DNA from: Ajuga chamaepitys
Taxonomy: Eukaryota; Streptophyta; Magnoliopsida; Lamiales; Lamiaceae
Length of the DNA stretch: 64,000 nt
Direction of reading: 5' to 3'
Assembly (NCBI GenBank): GCA_958295605.1
Contig: OY282499.1
Span: 16,307,413 to 16,371,412 of the forward strand
The notes under the pieces were generated by a model. That model saw only the letters and a program-made list of their open reading frames with translations. It searched no databases and was not told the origin of the DNA. Shown here piece by piece: positions 22,705-34,385 of the stretch (its first letter is position 1; every line of letters starts with the position of its first letter). Position numbers and translations under genes: made by a program.

Positions 22705-23427
22705 TGAAGAAATTTATGCACTGGTCATGAGAGTGTTACTGAAAGTGTTGTAACACTTGGACGAACACACTCCTTGTTTAAAGTTGAATTGTGAATTGTA
22801 TAAAATCGGAAATGATAAACAGAGACAAGATAATTTAAACTGCGACAAAAACGAAGCCTGAGCAGTTTTATCTTCATCACAGCGGAATGAGTTTTATATA
22901 AAGCCTTTGAAAATCCTAAATTCGATCATACAAGAAATTATCAAATTTACACTCAAACTATATCCTGCATACTAAGCAATCCTCTTTTGAGAGAGGGATT
23001 ACACAAAGTCTCACAACAAAGAATGTAATAAGAATGAAGAAGATAGCCTTCAACTTTTGGTGCGAAAATATCTTTGAGAAATTCTGATCTCTACACTCGG
23101 TTTCTTTCTCCTATTTTCCACACACGATTTTCTCTTGTCAGCCATATAAATACCCACCAGGAATGACAGTTATCACCTGCAAGATAAGATCAAAGAACAA
23201 TAACCGCTAATCTTCCAAATGTAGACTTTCGGTTTGGATAAGTTTCTCATGCAGTTATTTATGTAAAACTAAACTTATCCGAATACAGACACATACTAAA
23301 CATATAGAGTAAACATACAAAGGAAGCAAGGTAAAATTAGAAGAAAGAGTAGAACGTGTTTCCCAGGGTGTTTCAACACAAGGTGAAACACTTAACCAAG
23401 ACACTGGAAGAAACACATGTTCTAACA
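22705..23427 (-). repeat. Solo LTR (723 bp) with 5-bp target-site duplication CTAAA
   Basis: The segment is flanked by CTAAA at 22700-22704 and 23428-23432. It begins TG and ends CA. On the minus strand it reads TGTTAGAACATGTG..., a start common in Ty1/copia LTRs, and a TATTTATA box appears near 23155. No internal retroelement sequence is attached. This is the product expected from recombination between two LTRs. The lineage is not determined, and orientation rests on the TGTTAG start and TATA position. Confidence 0.75.
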
Positions 23428-23432
23428 CTAAA

Positions 23433-24207
23433 ATCGGTTGAACTTTAGATAATTCAAATAATACAATCAAACACAATTGCACATAAAAAGGCTACCGATA
23501 AAATAATTCAGGAACTTATAGTATTCTCAACCCTATCTTCAATAAGAGATTATTTAGTAGTTATACATGGACATGCTTATAACAAATTAATTGATAACTC
23601 CATTATTTTAATATCAAAACTTCATATTTTTAATAATCCAAATAAATTCAAATAATAAATCATGCATAGTTGCGAACCAAAAGTCTTTGATAATTAATAA
23701 ATACCTAGTGGAAACATAGTATGACGGAAGATCTACAAGTAAATTTTTTAAATAAGGCATGCTCGGAATTTCAAATCAGCAACCAAGTTAACAAAAATAG
23801 TTTATTAATTAGTTAAATCATTGGACTTGTAATATAAATATAAATATAAATAAACATGTCACAAATAAAACAAATAAATAATATAAACTTATTTTATTCG
23901 CGGGACACCTCCAATAAAACAATTATATGATGACACCTAACATGGTTATGACAAACTTAATTCAAAATACAAGTCTCAAAAGCAAAAACACCAAAAAGCT
24001 CCTTTAATAAATTAATTAAATCAAATATTAGCTAGTTAACAACACTGCTAGCAATATGAAAGAAGCTCGCATATTCCGATAACTCAACACTAAATCATAT
24101 AAATACACATAGATGGTAAATAATTTATTAAAATTTGTTAGACTGTTATATGCTCTGGGCTCCGCCTCAACTCCACCGCCCCGCACCAAAGATAACCTGA
24201 AAGGATC
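23433..24207. other. AT-rich DNA, probably decayed LTR sequence
   Basis: No gene is seen. It may belong to the minus-strand LTR remnants that extend to 28188, but I could not place boundaries. Confidence 0.35.
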
Positions 24208-24317
24208 AATGTTGGGTTGGGGTGAACTTTCTTTAGCTCGGGGAGGGTTACACTTTATCGCAATGTTGGGTTGGGGTGAACTTTCTTTAGCTCGTGGAGG
24301 GTTACACTTTATCGCAA
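24208..24317. repeat. 54-bp tandem duplication
   Basis: AATGTTGGGTTGGGGTGAAC... through GGAGGGTTACACTTTATCGC occurs at 24208 and 24262, with one difference (CTCGGGGAGG versus CTCGTGGAGG). The low divergence implies a recent duplication. Confidence 0.9.
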
Positions 24318-24359
24318 TAATTACAATTACAAAGAGCCATACAGTGTAACAATAATCAT

Positions 24360-24530
24360 AATGATGCGCTTGTATCGACAAGGCACATAGAGCTAACTTG
24401 TATTGGCAAGTAGCATACTGGTAATGGGCTAAACTTGTATTAGTAAGTAGCATAATGAAAATAAGCTAAACTTTTATTGGCAAGTAACAAATTGAATAAT
24501 CACTTGTATTGGCAAGTAATAACTTGAAGA
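24360..24530. repeat. Short CTTGTATTGGCAAG palindrome cluster
   Basis: Five variants of CTTGTATTGGCAAGTA lie 30-60 bases apart (near 24370, 24397, 24432, 24470, 24505). The motif CTTG...CAAG can form small stems. Similar clusters occur in Del-type LTRs; here it is probably part of a decayed minus-strand LTR. Confidence 0.6.
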
Positions 24531-25032
24531 ATAAGTGCACACGTATACAATCAAGTAAAAATAATTAAAGCAATAAGTAAGAAACCCCCACCTGAAATGT
24601 CTTGAAGAATAATTGATAGAATGTCACGAAAAATGCCACAATGTGATCCTTGTGCTTTACAACCTACACGCAGATGCACGTGGATTTAATATTAATTTTA
24701 TTAAACTCAATTCATGAAAAGAATTGTAATTTGGCCATATAATAAAGAGTAAAGGTTTTATCTTAGAGCATAATAAATGCCAGAGAGTGGTATTCATGTG
24801 GAAAACAATTGGTATTTCATGGAAAGGTGAGTTTTGAAATTGGACATTTTTTCCCATCTCCCTATACCTAACTCACACTAACGCACCACTGTCCCCATCA
24901 TCCCTCTATATACAAATATTACCTACTCCTTCTCTCAACATATACAGATGCAACATCACATGCACACACAACTCTTACACTTTTTCTTTATTTCCTTTAA
25001 TTATTCCTTTTCCTTTTTCATCCTCTTCTCAC

Positions 25033-25365
25033 ATACATAGTAGCACATACACACACACACACCTGTAAACACACACAACACTCACGCATACACACACTCA
25101 CACACCTATACATAGTAACACACACACACACACTGACTCATACATACACACATCTTTAAACACACGAAATATTGATATACACACAAACAATAGTGCACGC
25201 ACTTATCAGACATTTGAGCAACAGACGCTCACACACACCACTGTACCATCGCATACTCCTGCACACATACATACACATACTCCTGCACACCTAAAACACA
25301 CACATACACATCGGAAAACACATACTGAAATGTCCACGCACACACAAACTGATATATATACATAC

Positions 25366-25400
<35 letters not shown>

Positions 25401-25420
25401 TACATGCACATATACACACA
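25033..25420. repeat. (CA)n / (TA)n-rich microsatellite region
   Basis: It has repeated ACACACAC, CACATACA and TATATATATA runs with interspersed unique bases. Confidence 0.85.
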
Positions 25421-26014
25421 GAAAACTACCGGAATTAAGGCTACCAGAATAAAAGAGTGGTCGGCGGCCACGGTCTAGTATTTGTGAGGGAGTAAGTATT
25501 ATCTCTACAACTTTTCTTTCGTCGTGCCTTCATGCGCGATACTGGTGGCTGGATGGCGATGAAGAACCGGAATAAATATGGTGATTGGAAGGGTGGCAGT
25601 GTGAGGTGGTTGTTGATGATATGTTGTTGGGCTTTTGGGTGATTTATTTATTAGCCCGGTTTCGGTGATGGTTTGTTGATAACTTCCGAGTGTGACCTAG
25701 CATTAGGACTGCTAGGTTCAACCACGAATAGTCGGCGACCATGGCTGATATGAGGATGAGGAGATCAGACTAAAAGAATTGTAATGTAGATGTATATGGT
25801 TGCGTATTTATGTTGTATTATGTATAATTAGGGTTAATCTTGGAGTTGGTACGAGACTAGGTCTCCTTATTGATAGGATATGTTGGTGTTAATCTAACTT
25901 CCAGCCGCTTGAGTGTATTATGAAGTTGCAAAGAACATATTTACCGTATCTTTAAAATATGTAGGACTTTAAATCCATTGGGCTCAAGACATGACCCTTT
26001 ACATTATCTAGTGC

Positions 26015-27475
26015 ATTGGGTTTGTGGTACACGTAATTATGCGCGCATAATAGGTCGAATTAAGTGTCTATTTAGTGAAATTTGCATGCGTAAGTGGTCG
26101 TGTATTTCTCATATTTGCATTATTGGACGATTTAATGTCTATGACTTGTTTTGAAGTTATTTGCGTAAAATTAGACCAAAAAGTTGAACTCGACTAAGGA
26201 AGGATGTGAAAAAAAGTCCGCAAGTAAAAAACCGAGAAAAATCGAGCAAGGCTGCAGGAAAATGAGCTCGGCCGAGATGAGGAGGGCTCGACCGAGACAG
26301 AAGGTCAGGGAAAAATGCAGAAATTGGCTGTTGAAGATTCTCGGCCGAGACACTGATTCTCGGCCGAGGCACATATACAAAGGGCTCTACTGAGCTAGTG
26401 AATCTCGGCCGAGATAGAATGCGACCCAGCCCAGATTGTGCGCGGAATAATCCTTTTCCAGCCCAAATTGAGCCTAATTCATCCCCGTCTATAAAAAGAA
26501 GATCCCAAGTCCGAAAATTACACATTTACATTGATTGAAGAGCTCGGACTTGGGAATTCTGAAGAACATGAAGACTCAAGATTCGGCAATTTGGGTTTTC
26601 TAGTTTAATGTTTTCTTTTTGTAAGTTGTTCTTAGCGATCGCTATGATCGGCTAAGTTTTCTATTTCTCGTATTTGACTATGTTGAACCCTAGACTGATG
26701 TTTGTGTAAATAATCCGGTGATTGTTTGATTTAATTATGTTCTGAAATTACTTATGTTATTTGATTTGTTCTATCTTTTATATGTTTGCTATTTGGATTG
26801 ATCACCCTGATAATAGGCATATAGATGTTGCTAGGTCATAAATTTATAATTCATAATTGTTATGCGTTTGTGTCCAAAAGTAGCAAATAGTGATTACTCA
26901 CTAGGATAACATAAGTCGCGGTCACTTGTACCTAGCTTGCGAGTACAACACCGTACCTACTCCGTTACCTTAGTTCCCTATGCATTTGATTAATGGTGTT
27001 CTAGTAATCGTATCGTAGGACTACTTAATTGGATAGGATTAATTACTAAGCGAACCTGTAATTAATTATCCTTAAGGGGTAACAAAAGTTAGCTAAGCGT
27101 ACCTGTTAATTCTTAGAGTAGGGTTTTCAAAATTAATTAGTCAAGCAATTGCATTAGTTACATGGATATTCAGACTGGGGGAATACTGGGTTAAAGATAG
27201 GAATATCTTTTATTCATACTTTAATTCATCTTAATTTGCTAGTTTAAGTTATTTAGTGTTTAGTTAATTTGCATCAAACAAATCCCCCCTCATTATAGTT
27301 ATACTTATATTATTATAATTACTTATATAAAATTGGTTAATTACAATAATTCGATTAGTTCCTGTTCCCTATGGGATCGACCCTTGTCTGCAATTAGGAA
27401 AGTTAGGTATTTAAATAGTAATCTAATTTGTCTGCACCGACAGTGCGGTCAGTTTGTGTCTTGGGCTTAAAGGTT
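26015..27475 (+). repeat. Old LTR relic, copy 1 (Athila/Tat-type), with CTCGGCCGAG block
   Basis: It shares a series of landmarks in the same order with 61655-63200: TAGGTCGAATTAAGTGTC, a TTTGCATG and GATCGTGTAT-like phrase, a block of GC-rich palindromes, a TATA box (CTATAAAAAG at 26489), AGCTTGCGA(G/A)T, and TGGGATCGACC/TGGGATTGATC near the end. Phrases like the last one are typical of LTR 3' ends in Athila/Tat-like plant elements. No PBS or gene follows, so it is probably a solo or decayed LTR. Exact ends were not found. Confidence 0.5.
26263..26420. repeat. Cluster of CTCGGCCGAG palindromes
   Basis: Five copies of CTCGGCCGAG or CTCGACCGAG lie within about 160 bases (26264, 26287, 26339, 26360 and 26403), just upstream of a TATA box. 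The equivalent place in the second copy (61890-62040) has TCGCGACCGC variants instead. Confidence 0.75.
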
Positions 27476-27796
27476 TGAACTTATTAATGGCATAAACAAT
27501 AAATGTAATAGGCTAAACAAAAATTAATGATCTTCCTATTGAGACATTAAGCTTAAAATTAATATTAAGTACATTGAAACAAATGGACTTGCAAATAAAT
27601 TATGATGATTCCCAGTGTAGTTGGTCTTGAAATATTAAACGAACCAAATTTACTTGTGGTTAGGCCATAGGCCCGAACGTTGAACTGAAAATATAGTGGT
27701 TTTGCCCCAATTTAATATACCAGTAAATGAATAAATATATTAGAATAATGCAATATATTGGATTAAATAATAATTTATAAATTACTGGGTGTTACA
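27476..27796 (-). repeat. Second Del-type LTR start (minus)
   Basis: The minus strand reads TGTAACACCCAGTAATTTAT from 27796, a typical TGTAACACCC LTR start. The sequence further left is AT-rich and merges into the old LTR relic at 27475. Confidence 0.4.
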
Positions 27797-28188
27797 CATT
27801 TCTTGTTCATTGAGCTTGAAATAAAAGCACTTAAACTAACTTGAACTTGAGATATCGTAAAAGTAGATTTCTAGCAAGTAGTTGGACTAGAAATAACTAT
27901 CAGGGATTCTTTACTTGAATTTGGGCTAAGAGTAAATAAATACAAGTAACTAGTAGAGCCGACTATACTGTCTTAAAATTTCTGACTAGTTTGGACCCAA
28001 ATATTTATAAATAATACTTGGGCTTAATTTAAATAATAATATTTTTATTCCACTTTTTGTGTTGCAAATAAATATCAGGGAACAACTTTATAAAGACATA
28101 ATAAATTATATAATATCTAATTATTTGTACAAGCACATAAAATAATATTTTAGAATTAAATAATAGACCAAAATTTCGGGTTATTACA
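27797..28188 (-). repeat. Del-type LTR fragment (minus), 5' end at 28188
   Basis: On the minus strand it begins TGTAATAACCCGAAATTTTG, the typical start of Del/Tekay LTRs (compare TGTAACGATCCGAATTTT at 6937). At 27796 a second minus-strand start, TGTAACACCCAGTAATTT, follows. One LTR therefore seems to be broken by, or joined to, another. Neither can be traced to its end. Confidence 0.5.
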
Positions 28189-28839
28189 GTCGCAATCCAG
28201 TCCCTCAGCGACTCGTCCCTCGTGCCTCTTCCCCGGCTACCACCGACCATCAATGCCTCGCCAAGAACCTCCGCACCAACCTGAAGTGTGCGAATCTAAC
28301 ACACCCATCTCCGTCACGCCCACAACGCCCCCACTTGTGCGAGTCTGCCACACGTCGAACCCTTACAGTAATGTGCCTGTCTCCGAAGCGCGAACCAGCC
28401 CTGCCCAGTCACGCCATCGAAATGCCACTACCATCACCATCTTCACTGATCGTCACTGATTCGACTGCAGTCACCAAAGTCGTACCTCGCACACCCAGCC
28501 CCTGAGCGGCCCATGCAATAGACCAAGCCCGCGCTGAGCAGCGTGTCCCAACCGTTAAACGCACCCCAAGAAAGAGTATAAACTATCACTCAACTTGTAT
28601 CCACTTGTAAATAGCTATTAACCAAAAGTTTTTACAACCAAAAGTGATAGGCTCTAGAAGCAATATGATGCGTACAATATATAGGTGTACACAACAACTT
28701 GTAACTTAATATTTCAGGTTTCTTCTTTACAATTTTACTTGCTTCTTGATTAATTCGACCTTAGTTTTCCACAATGGCTTCTACTTGGTTTTCTGTATAA
28801 TCTTTGGATTTTTGAATGTTCACTTTGAACATTTGTTCA
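28189..28839 (+). other. GC-rich tract and probable copia 5' LTR remnant
   Basis: 28189-28550 is unusually GC-rich and reads as short open frames (for example PRQEPPHQPEVCESNTPIS) without a recognisable family. 28560-28839 is AT-rich and ends GAACATTTGTTCA immediately before the primer-binding site at 28840, so it should be the 3' end of the copia 5' LTR. I could not find the LTR start or a matching 3' LTR. Confidence 0.4.
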
Positions 28840-28851
28840 TGGTATCAGCTT
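28840..28851 (+). other. Primer-binding site, tRNA-Met type (copia)
   Basis: TGGTATCAGCTT follows the presumed LTR end TTCA; TGGTATCAG is complementary to the initiator tRNA-Met 3' end. Confidence 0.7.
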
Positions 28852-28953
28852 AAGCCACATTTTGAATCGATCCACGTTCTTGTTGTGAGGCTTTGCCCAC
28901 CATCTGTTTGAAGAAAGTTCTTGTTGTGTTGCTGTTCAAATTTCTTTTCTCCA

Positions 28954-30026
28954 ATGGCTAATGAAGGAGGTCCTGCTACCAATGTTGCAGCTGAAGCAGT
29001 TTCTGCACCGATCACAATGGATAATCCATTGTTCTTGCCGTAGTCTGCTAACTCGGAAATGATGCTTATCTCGCATCCGCTGAATGACATAATTTATATT
29101 TCGTGGAAGAAGTCCCTTAAGCCCCTGAAGGTTTATCTACATATGATTCCTGGAAGAAAAGTGATTGCATGCTTATTTCTTGGATACTCAACAATATTTC
29201 CAAGGAGTTTGTGGAGGCTTTTGTTTACGCAATAGGGCACAGGAGCTATGGGATGATACTTGTTAAAGATTTGGAGAGAGCATTGGTCCTTTATTTTACC
29301 AACTACCAAGAGAGATTCCTAGCATATCTCAAGGTATGTATACAATTCCAGTTTATTTCACTAAGCTTAAGAGGTTATGGGATTAGTTTGCTACTTTATC
29401 CCCTCGGCCAGTATGGAATTGTGAAATTGGCAAGAATGTTATAGAGATGGATGCGCAAATAAAATTAATTCAGTTTTTGATGGGGCTCAATGATGCTTTT
29501 GAGAATGTCAGAAATCAGATACTGCTGATGGAACCATTGCCACAAGTCAATAAGGCATATTCTATGGTGATGATGGTTGAAAAACAGAGATCTATTCAAG
29601 TTCCATTTCCAGAAAATACATATCAAACGGCTATGCTAGTAAAGGGATTTGTAACCTACAAGCCACCGAATAACAAGTTCAAAAAAGGCTCAAGAAAGAC
29701 TAAAGAACATAGAGCAAGATTGATTTATACTCATTGCGAAGAAAATGGCATGATGCATCAGAATGCTTTTAGTTACATGGAATCTTATTGGTATAAGAAA
29801 ATGCAGAGCAAAAAGTGAAGTATGTGGATAACAATGTCTCATTGATAAGTGAATCTTAGGAAAGTAAGTCTGCATTTGATAACTTCAAACCCATGAGTGT
29901 TTTTTCTGCTACGTTTCAACAAGTACTGGCCAAGTATTTTGCGGTCCACAAGAATTCCGGTAATCAAGATCCTGATATAAATTTTACACATCAGTCACTT
30001 TTGCGGGTACAACTTTCTATCATAAC
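28954..30026 (+). pseudogene. Copia gag pseudogene
   Basis: ATG 28954 opens a frame (MANEGGPATNVAAEAVSAPI) stopped by TAG at 29041, probably a former CAG. Recognisable gag blocks follow in other frames: SWILNNISKEFVEAF near 29170-29220, then FLMGLNDAFENVRNQILLME and VNKAYSMVMMVEKQR at 29470-29590, which match plant copia gag. A degenerate zinc knuckle lies at about 29735-29800 (THCEENGMMHQ... YWYKK). After TGA at 29816 a short further stretch (VFSATFQQVLAKYF) reaches the insertion point at 30026. Gag would form the particle; this copy cannot. Confidence 0.72.
30022..30026 (+). other. Target-site duplication ATAAC of Tat element 1 (left copy)
   Basis: ATAAC at 30022-30026 matches ATAAC at 51870-51874 and flanks the LTR ends exactly. 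Confidence 0.9.
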
Positions 30027-30501
30027 TGATAATGTGCAACCCGAATATCAAATGAACTCCAAACGAAAAACCGTTTGCAACGTAAATCAATGCGAAAAAC
30101 TTAAAGAACACAAGATGTACGTGGTTCGATCCGGAGATCTACGTCCACGGGCTTAAAATATCACCTGCCGAGGTGTTCTTTCACTATCCTTTTCAAGCTT
30201 ACACGTAGTAGTTTAGGAGTACAAAGTGCCAACCCTAATTCTGAGTACAATTCTCCTCTTTATACTACTCGATTCTAACCCTAACTAAATCCCTATAATT
30301 ACGCCCACCAAATCTGCATGGAAGTTGGAAGGAGATCGTGAGTATCTTACTTCCCAAATATGCCGCGACTGGGCTGCTCCTGGTTCGTGCACGCTTCTGG
30401 GCCGATTGTTGGGCTTGCTTTCCTGGGCTCAGTTGCTTCGGGTTGGGTTGATCCGACCCGGAGTGTTGATCCGACCCGGAGTTACTTGGCCATACCTATC
30501 A
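30027..30501 (-). repeat. 3' LTR of Tat element 1
   Basis: 475 bp, the same length as the 5' LTR at 51395-51869. The two differ at roughly twenty or more positions by eye, clearly more than the LTR pair of Tat element 2. A C-rich run (plus strand CCCCCCC at 30505) is the minus-strand purine tract next to it. Confidence 0.92.
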
Positions 30502-31202
30502 GATGCCCCCCCACCAGTCGGAGCGAGGGAGGAGCTACGGTTATAAGTAGGGTGAGGTGTAACAGGTGCCGATGTTGAGCGAGGCAAAGAGGTGGCGAGC
30601 AAGAAGGGATGCTGTCTTTGGCGAGCTGAAGTACCCCTAAGGTTCGAGAATCGGCTGGAGCCGAGATAATACACACCCGGAGTGATGGGATCCGCGAGGA
30701 CCAAATCGGACCAAACTGAATTACCCCGAGGTGAAGGAGTCGATCTGATCCGCAGTGAAGCATCCCCGGGGGGAGGAAGTCGACCGGAGCCGAACTGGAG
30801 TACCCCTAGGGCAATAAGGTTTAGCGGAAGCGAACTGTAATTTGTCCAAGGTGAAGGAAACACCGGAGTGAGCCCCAAGACTTCCTGGCCAAGAATGAGG
30901 TTGATGTGACTGGCGACGCCATCATGAGAGAGAGGGATGTGAAGTGACGCGTTTTGAAATTTCCAAGGAGCGTGTCTCCCACGCGCCTTGGTAACTGTAA
31001 CGCGCGTGGCCACCACGCACGAATCTGAGACGCAAAATTTGAAAAGGCTAGATCTATGCCGTTGATTCAAAAGTATATATATAGAAATAGTTGCACAGTA
31101 TACTTCATCTTCCACATTTGCGATTTGCAAGTTACGGAAAGCGGGAAAAAAGGAGATTCATCTGTGCATTTGTGATCCATCTCAAACCAAGACCAAGTAA
31201 GT
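30502..31202 (+). other. Spacer between 3' LTR and antisense gene, with quasi-repeats and a TATA box
   Basis: It holds a G-run/purine tract next to the LTR (minus strand), irregular GC-rich repeats with GGAGCCGA and GTACCCCTA motifs (30620-30860), and TATATATATAG at 31074 about 120 bases before the antisense gene start. A long open frame on the minus strand here (30429-31130) has no family support. Confidence 0.6.
31074..31084 (+). promoter_or_regulatory. TATA-like box of the antisense gene, Tat element 1
   Basis: TATATATATAG, followed by AGTTGCACAGTA 7 bases on, lies about 120 bases before ATG 31203. The equivalent region of Tat element 2 (minus strand, 47525-47534) has a similar TATA followed by ATTGCACAGTA. 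The shared arrangement suggests a real promoter separate from the LTR. Confidence 0.55.
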
Positions 31203-34200
31203 ATGTCTTCTTCATCGTCTTCTTCTTCAATTAGGGAAGTAGGAACCAAGAAAGCTCCGTTAAATGTACCACCCATACGCTTTATTATTCCAGAAAGACG
31301 AGTGAATAAGATGGTGTATAGGGTCGATTTTATGGAGTCCGGTACCCGGGCAGTAGGATTTGGTGAATGTCTGGAGGAGGACTTCGAGGTAGCCGTGGAG
31401 GCACTGCGAATAACTCGGGGGTAAATAGAAACCTTGATTCCCTCCTTCTACTTCCCATCTAATTTAGAATACATAGTGCCGGAGCCTAGTGATCGTGCCT
31501 GTTGCCCGCCGAAGGGTTTTATTAGCGTATATATTGACCATCTACGAATAGGAATAAGATTCCCCCTCTGGGACGTCGTGGTGCAGTTGCTTAGATATTA
31601 TAACATTGCCCTGAGTCAATTAGCACCCAACGCCGTGAGGCAAGTAGTGGGGTTTACCATGGTATGTAAAAATGCCGGGGTAGAACCTAGTGTAGAGCTG
31701 TTTAGGTTTTTCTTCCAGCTGAAGGCCTTCGGGAAATCGAAGGGCTGGTATTCCTTCAGCCCCCAGGCCCAAGGTGGTTTCAAAGTACAAAACCCGAGCA
31801 AGGTTGAGGGGTGGAAGGAGAAATTTATATATGTGAAGACGGGGCTGGCCCTCCCGAGGTGGAGGAGGGAGGAGGTGTTGGATAATGCCCCGGTGACGGA
31901 GCCGGAGCCGGAGGTAGTGAGGAAATTCCGTGCGGTTGGTACATTCAAGACCCTCTGCACCGAGGAGGAACTGGAGGAGGCAGGATTAAGCCCATATTAC
32001 TCCAGCGATGCAGAGGGGGTCTCCCCCCGGGGGCCGAAGCCGGAAGTCGGGGCTGCCGAGGAGGGTAGGAACTCTGAAAACTGGTGATATTGCTATTTTG
32101 TGCAGGACTAACCCCAAAATTTTTTGTGTGCAGTGGGACGCTTTGGAAAGGAGTCTACTGGAAGCCCCGCGGTGCCCGTGGCAGCAAAGAAAAAGGGGAT
32201 AGCGACCGAAGTGTCCCCCAGAAGGAGGGCGTCGCCTAGTCCGAGGCCATCAGTGGGGTCGGAGGAGCGGGTGGTGGCAACGGGGTCAACCCCCGGAACG
32301 AAAAGGAGGTCAGAACCATCCGTGACACCTCCGGGGGCGGCCAAAAGACTCCGCACGGAGGAGAGCACCGAGGTAAAGCATGCATAATCCTCTGCCGAGG
32401 TGAAAACTTGGTTAATGTTTTCTGTATATTGCGGACGTTGATTCTGGTATTTGCTTTGTTGAAGGAGCACGGGCCCATAAGTGTGTTGGGCTTGGAGGAG
32501 GCGGATGCCGAGGAGCTGCTGCGCTTGGCACAGGGAATTATGGAGCTTGGTCGAAGGAGTGAGAGGGAGGCCAAATAGGAGCTGGCCGAGGTTGCAAGGG
32601 AGCTGCGCGCGCGCAACGACAAATTAACGCATGATCTGTCCGAGGCGCGCAAGAGAGCCGCCCTGGTGGAGAAGGAGGTCGCGCCGTTGCGCGAAGTGGA
32701 GACGGAGGCTGGGGCACTTCGTGGTGAAACGGCCGGACTGCGAGCGGAGATAAAGACCCGGGAAGCGGTTGTGGTGGACGGGCAAGAGGCGGTGCTGAGG
32801 GCGTTTGCCGAGAAGCTATTCCAGACGAGCACCTTCCTCGATTTTCAGACCAACTTCGTCAGAGTTGGGGATACGGCCACCCGATCAGTGCTGCTGGAGA
32901 AAATCAAAGAAGTCTATCCGAATGTGGACGTCTACCGTCCGGAGTTCGGATATGACTTCAACGCCGTGGGAGGGGTGGAGGAGGCGTATTATGATGCTCT
33001 GGCTCGTGTCCCGAAGTGGCCTCTCGTGAAGGCACTGGCGGAAAAGAAGAAAATCTTAAGTGCCGAGGAGATCACAAACTGCGAGGTGGACCAAGATCAA
33101 GAGTTCTTGGCATTTCGCTGGGGTGAGTTCGTCCCAGAGCCCCGAAACAAAGAGCCACCTCCACGCATGGAGATCGCCACGGAGGCCGCGAGAAATGAGG
33201 CAGGGGTGATCGGAGAGCTGCCGGAGGGAGAGCACGAGGTGGATGAGGAGGTGCCGGAGGCAGTTGAAAGAATCGAAGAGGGGGAGGTCAGTCGTTCCCC
33301 ACAACTTTGATGCCATGTTTAAATATAGTAGATGATAGAGATAAGTGTAATTCTGATGTAAAAACCTCTGACAATGTATGCTCATTTGCATTTTGAATAC
33401 CAAGTTGATTTGTCCATATGATTGAGTTATTGCCTGGCGATGTGTTGAGTGTAATCTGTTGCACGGATTGTGTTGTGCGATCAGGAGGATACCGAGGAGC
33501 TGCATAATATAATAAAGAAGCTCATGCAGTCCTTAGACTGGTTCCGCGGGGAGAAGGATAACCTGCAAAAGCAAGTGGTTCCTCAGTTGGAGAGAAGGCT
33601 GGCCATAGTGGAGAGAAGGGCCAAAGAGGCCGAGGAGGCAAGAGCCAAGGCCACGGAGAAGGCTAGAGACCAGGAACTGAAGTACTTGAGGACGGTGGCC
33701 GAACTTGACCGCGTCATCATCCATCAAAGGGAGTACAACCGGATACTAACGGAGTACGGCCTGCTGACTTTCGAAGAGGTTGAGGAGCGGATCACCGAGA
33801 TCCAAGGCGAAATCTCATCACTGATGACGACTGGACATGCCGAGTCCTCAGAGCTTATAAGAAAGCGGGAGGTGCTGGAGTTACTCCTGAATATGTACGA
33901 AGGTCTGAGAGGACGCGGCAGGTGGCAGCACACTGCCGAAGAGTATATCGCGAGCTCTAACCGGGGCCAAGAGATTGCGAAAACGCCTCGGAAGGGTAAA
34001 AAGAGACCGGCGGGAAAAAGGCAAAGGGATAGTAATCCAAGAGCCGGCCCCGGTAGCCGCAGTCGAGGAAGTCCCCGTAGTTGTTGCGGAAGAGGAGGTC
34101 GAGAAGCTGGCTGAGGAGATCGAGGTGATGGACCCCGCGGAGTGGGATCCCGCGGAATGGGCCAAGACTTCGAGACCAGCGCCTCAGCCAAGTCCTCGGG

Positions 34201-34385
34201 GCAGGGCAAGGGGCGATGCTCCAAGACAGGTGCCAAGGGTGAGTCCGCGGCGCAGAGGGAGCCGTAGTAGGGAAAGAGCAGGGGTTCAAAGCCGAGAAGC
34301 CTCGGGATCCCGGAGGACACGGAGAAGTTCCCGAGACGGGTCTCAACGCCGGAGCGCCGAATATTGGCTCGGAGGCCGAAAATAG
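31203..34385 (+). pseudogene. Antisense four-exon gene of Tat element 1 (PF04195-type domain, coiled coil, RS tail)
   Basis: Predicted exons are 31203-32064, 32134-32372, 32465-33286 and 33485-34385, with GT...AG introns in phases 1, 0 and 0. Exon 1 encodes a block (SFYFPSNLEYIVPEPSDRAC, FISVYIDHLRIGIRFPLWDV, SKGWYSFSPQAQGGFKVQNP) typical of the plant family 'putative gypsy type transposon' (PF04195). Exon 2 is basic and Pro/Ser-rich. Exon 3 is a long coiled coil (LTHDLSEARKRAALVEKEVA) followed by FQTSTFLDFQTNFVRVG. Exon 4 is another coiled coil plus an Arg/Ser tail ending RRSAEYWLGGRK. Function is unknown. Stops at 31422 (TAA, probably from CAA) and 32576 (TAG) and a shift near 34015 break this copy. 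It lies on the strand opposite to gag-pol. Confidence 0.78.

Larger units (their letters stand above)
24318..26014. other. Decayed LTR-like and microsatellite DNA, no gene
   Basis: It contains ACCCCCACCTGAAATG at 24585, reminiscent of the CTTTCAGGT segment of Del-type LTRs read on the minus strand. A long CA/TA-rich stretch lies at 25033-25420. Open frames through the CA stretch are low-complexity artefacts. Confidence 0.45.

Noticed and set aside
25206..25471. Cys/Val-rich open frames
   Set aside because: They are read-through of a (CA)n/(TA)n microsatellite.
26157..26525. 122-codon minus-strand open frame
   Set aside because: It is composed of the CTCGGCCGAG repeats and the LTR promoter region, with no domain.
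30429..31130. 233-codon minus-strand open frame
   Set aside because: It spans the Tat LTR edge, purine tract and GC-rich quasi-repeats; there are no conserved motifs and no counterpart in Tat element 2.
32236..32832. Ser/Ala-rich minus-strand open frame
   Set aside because: It is the shadow of the coiled-coil exon of the antisense gene on the other strand, which has the family motifs.
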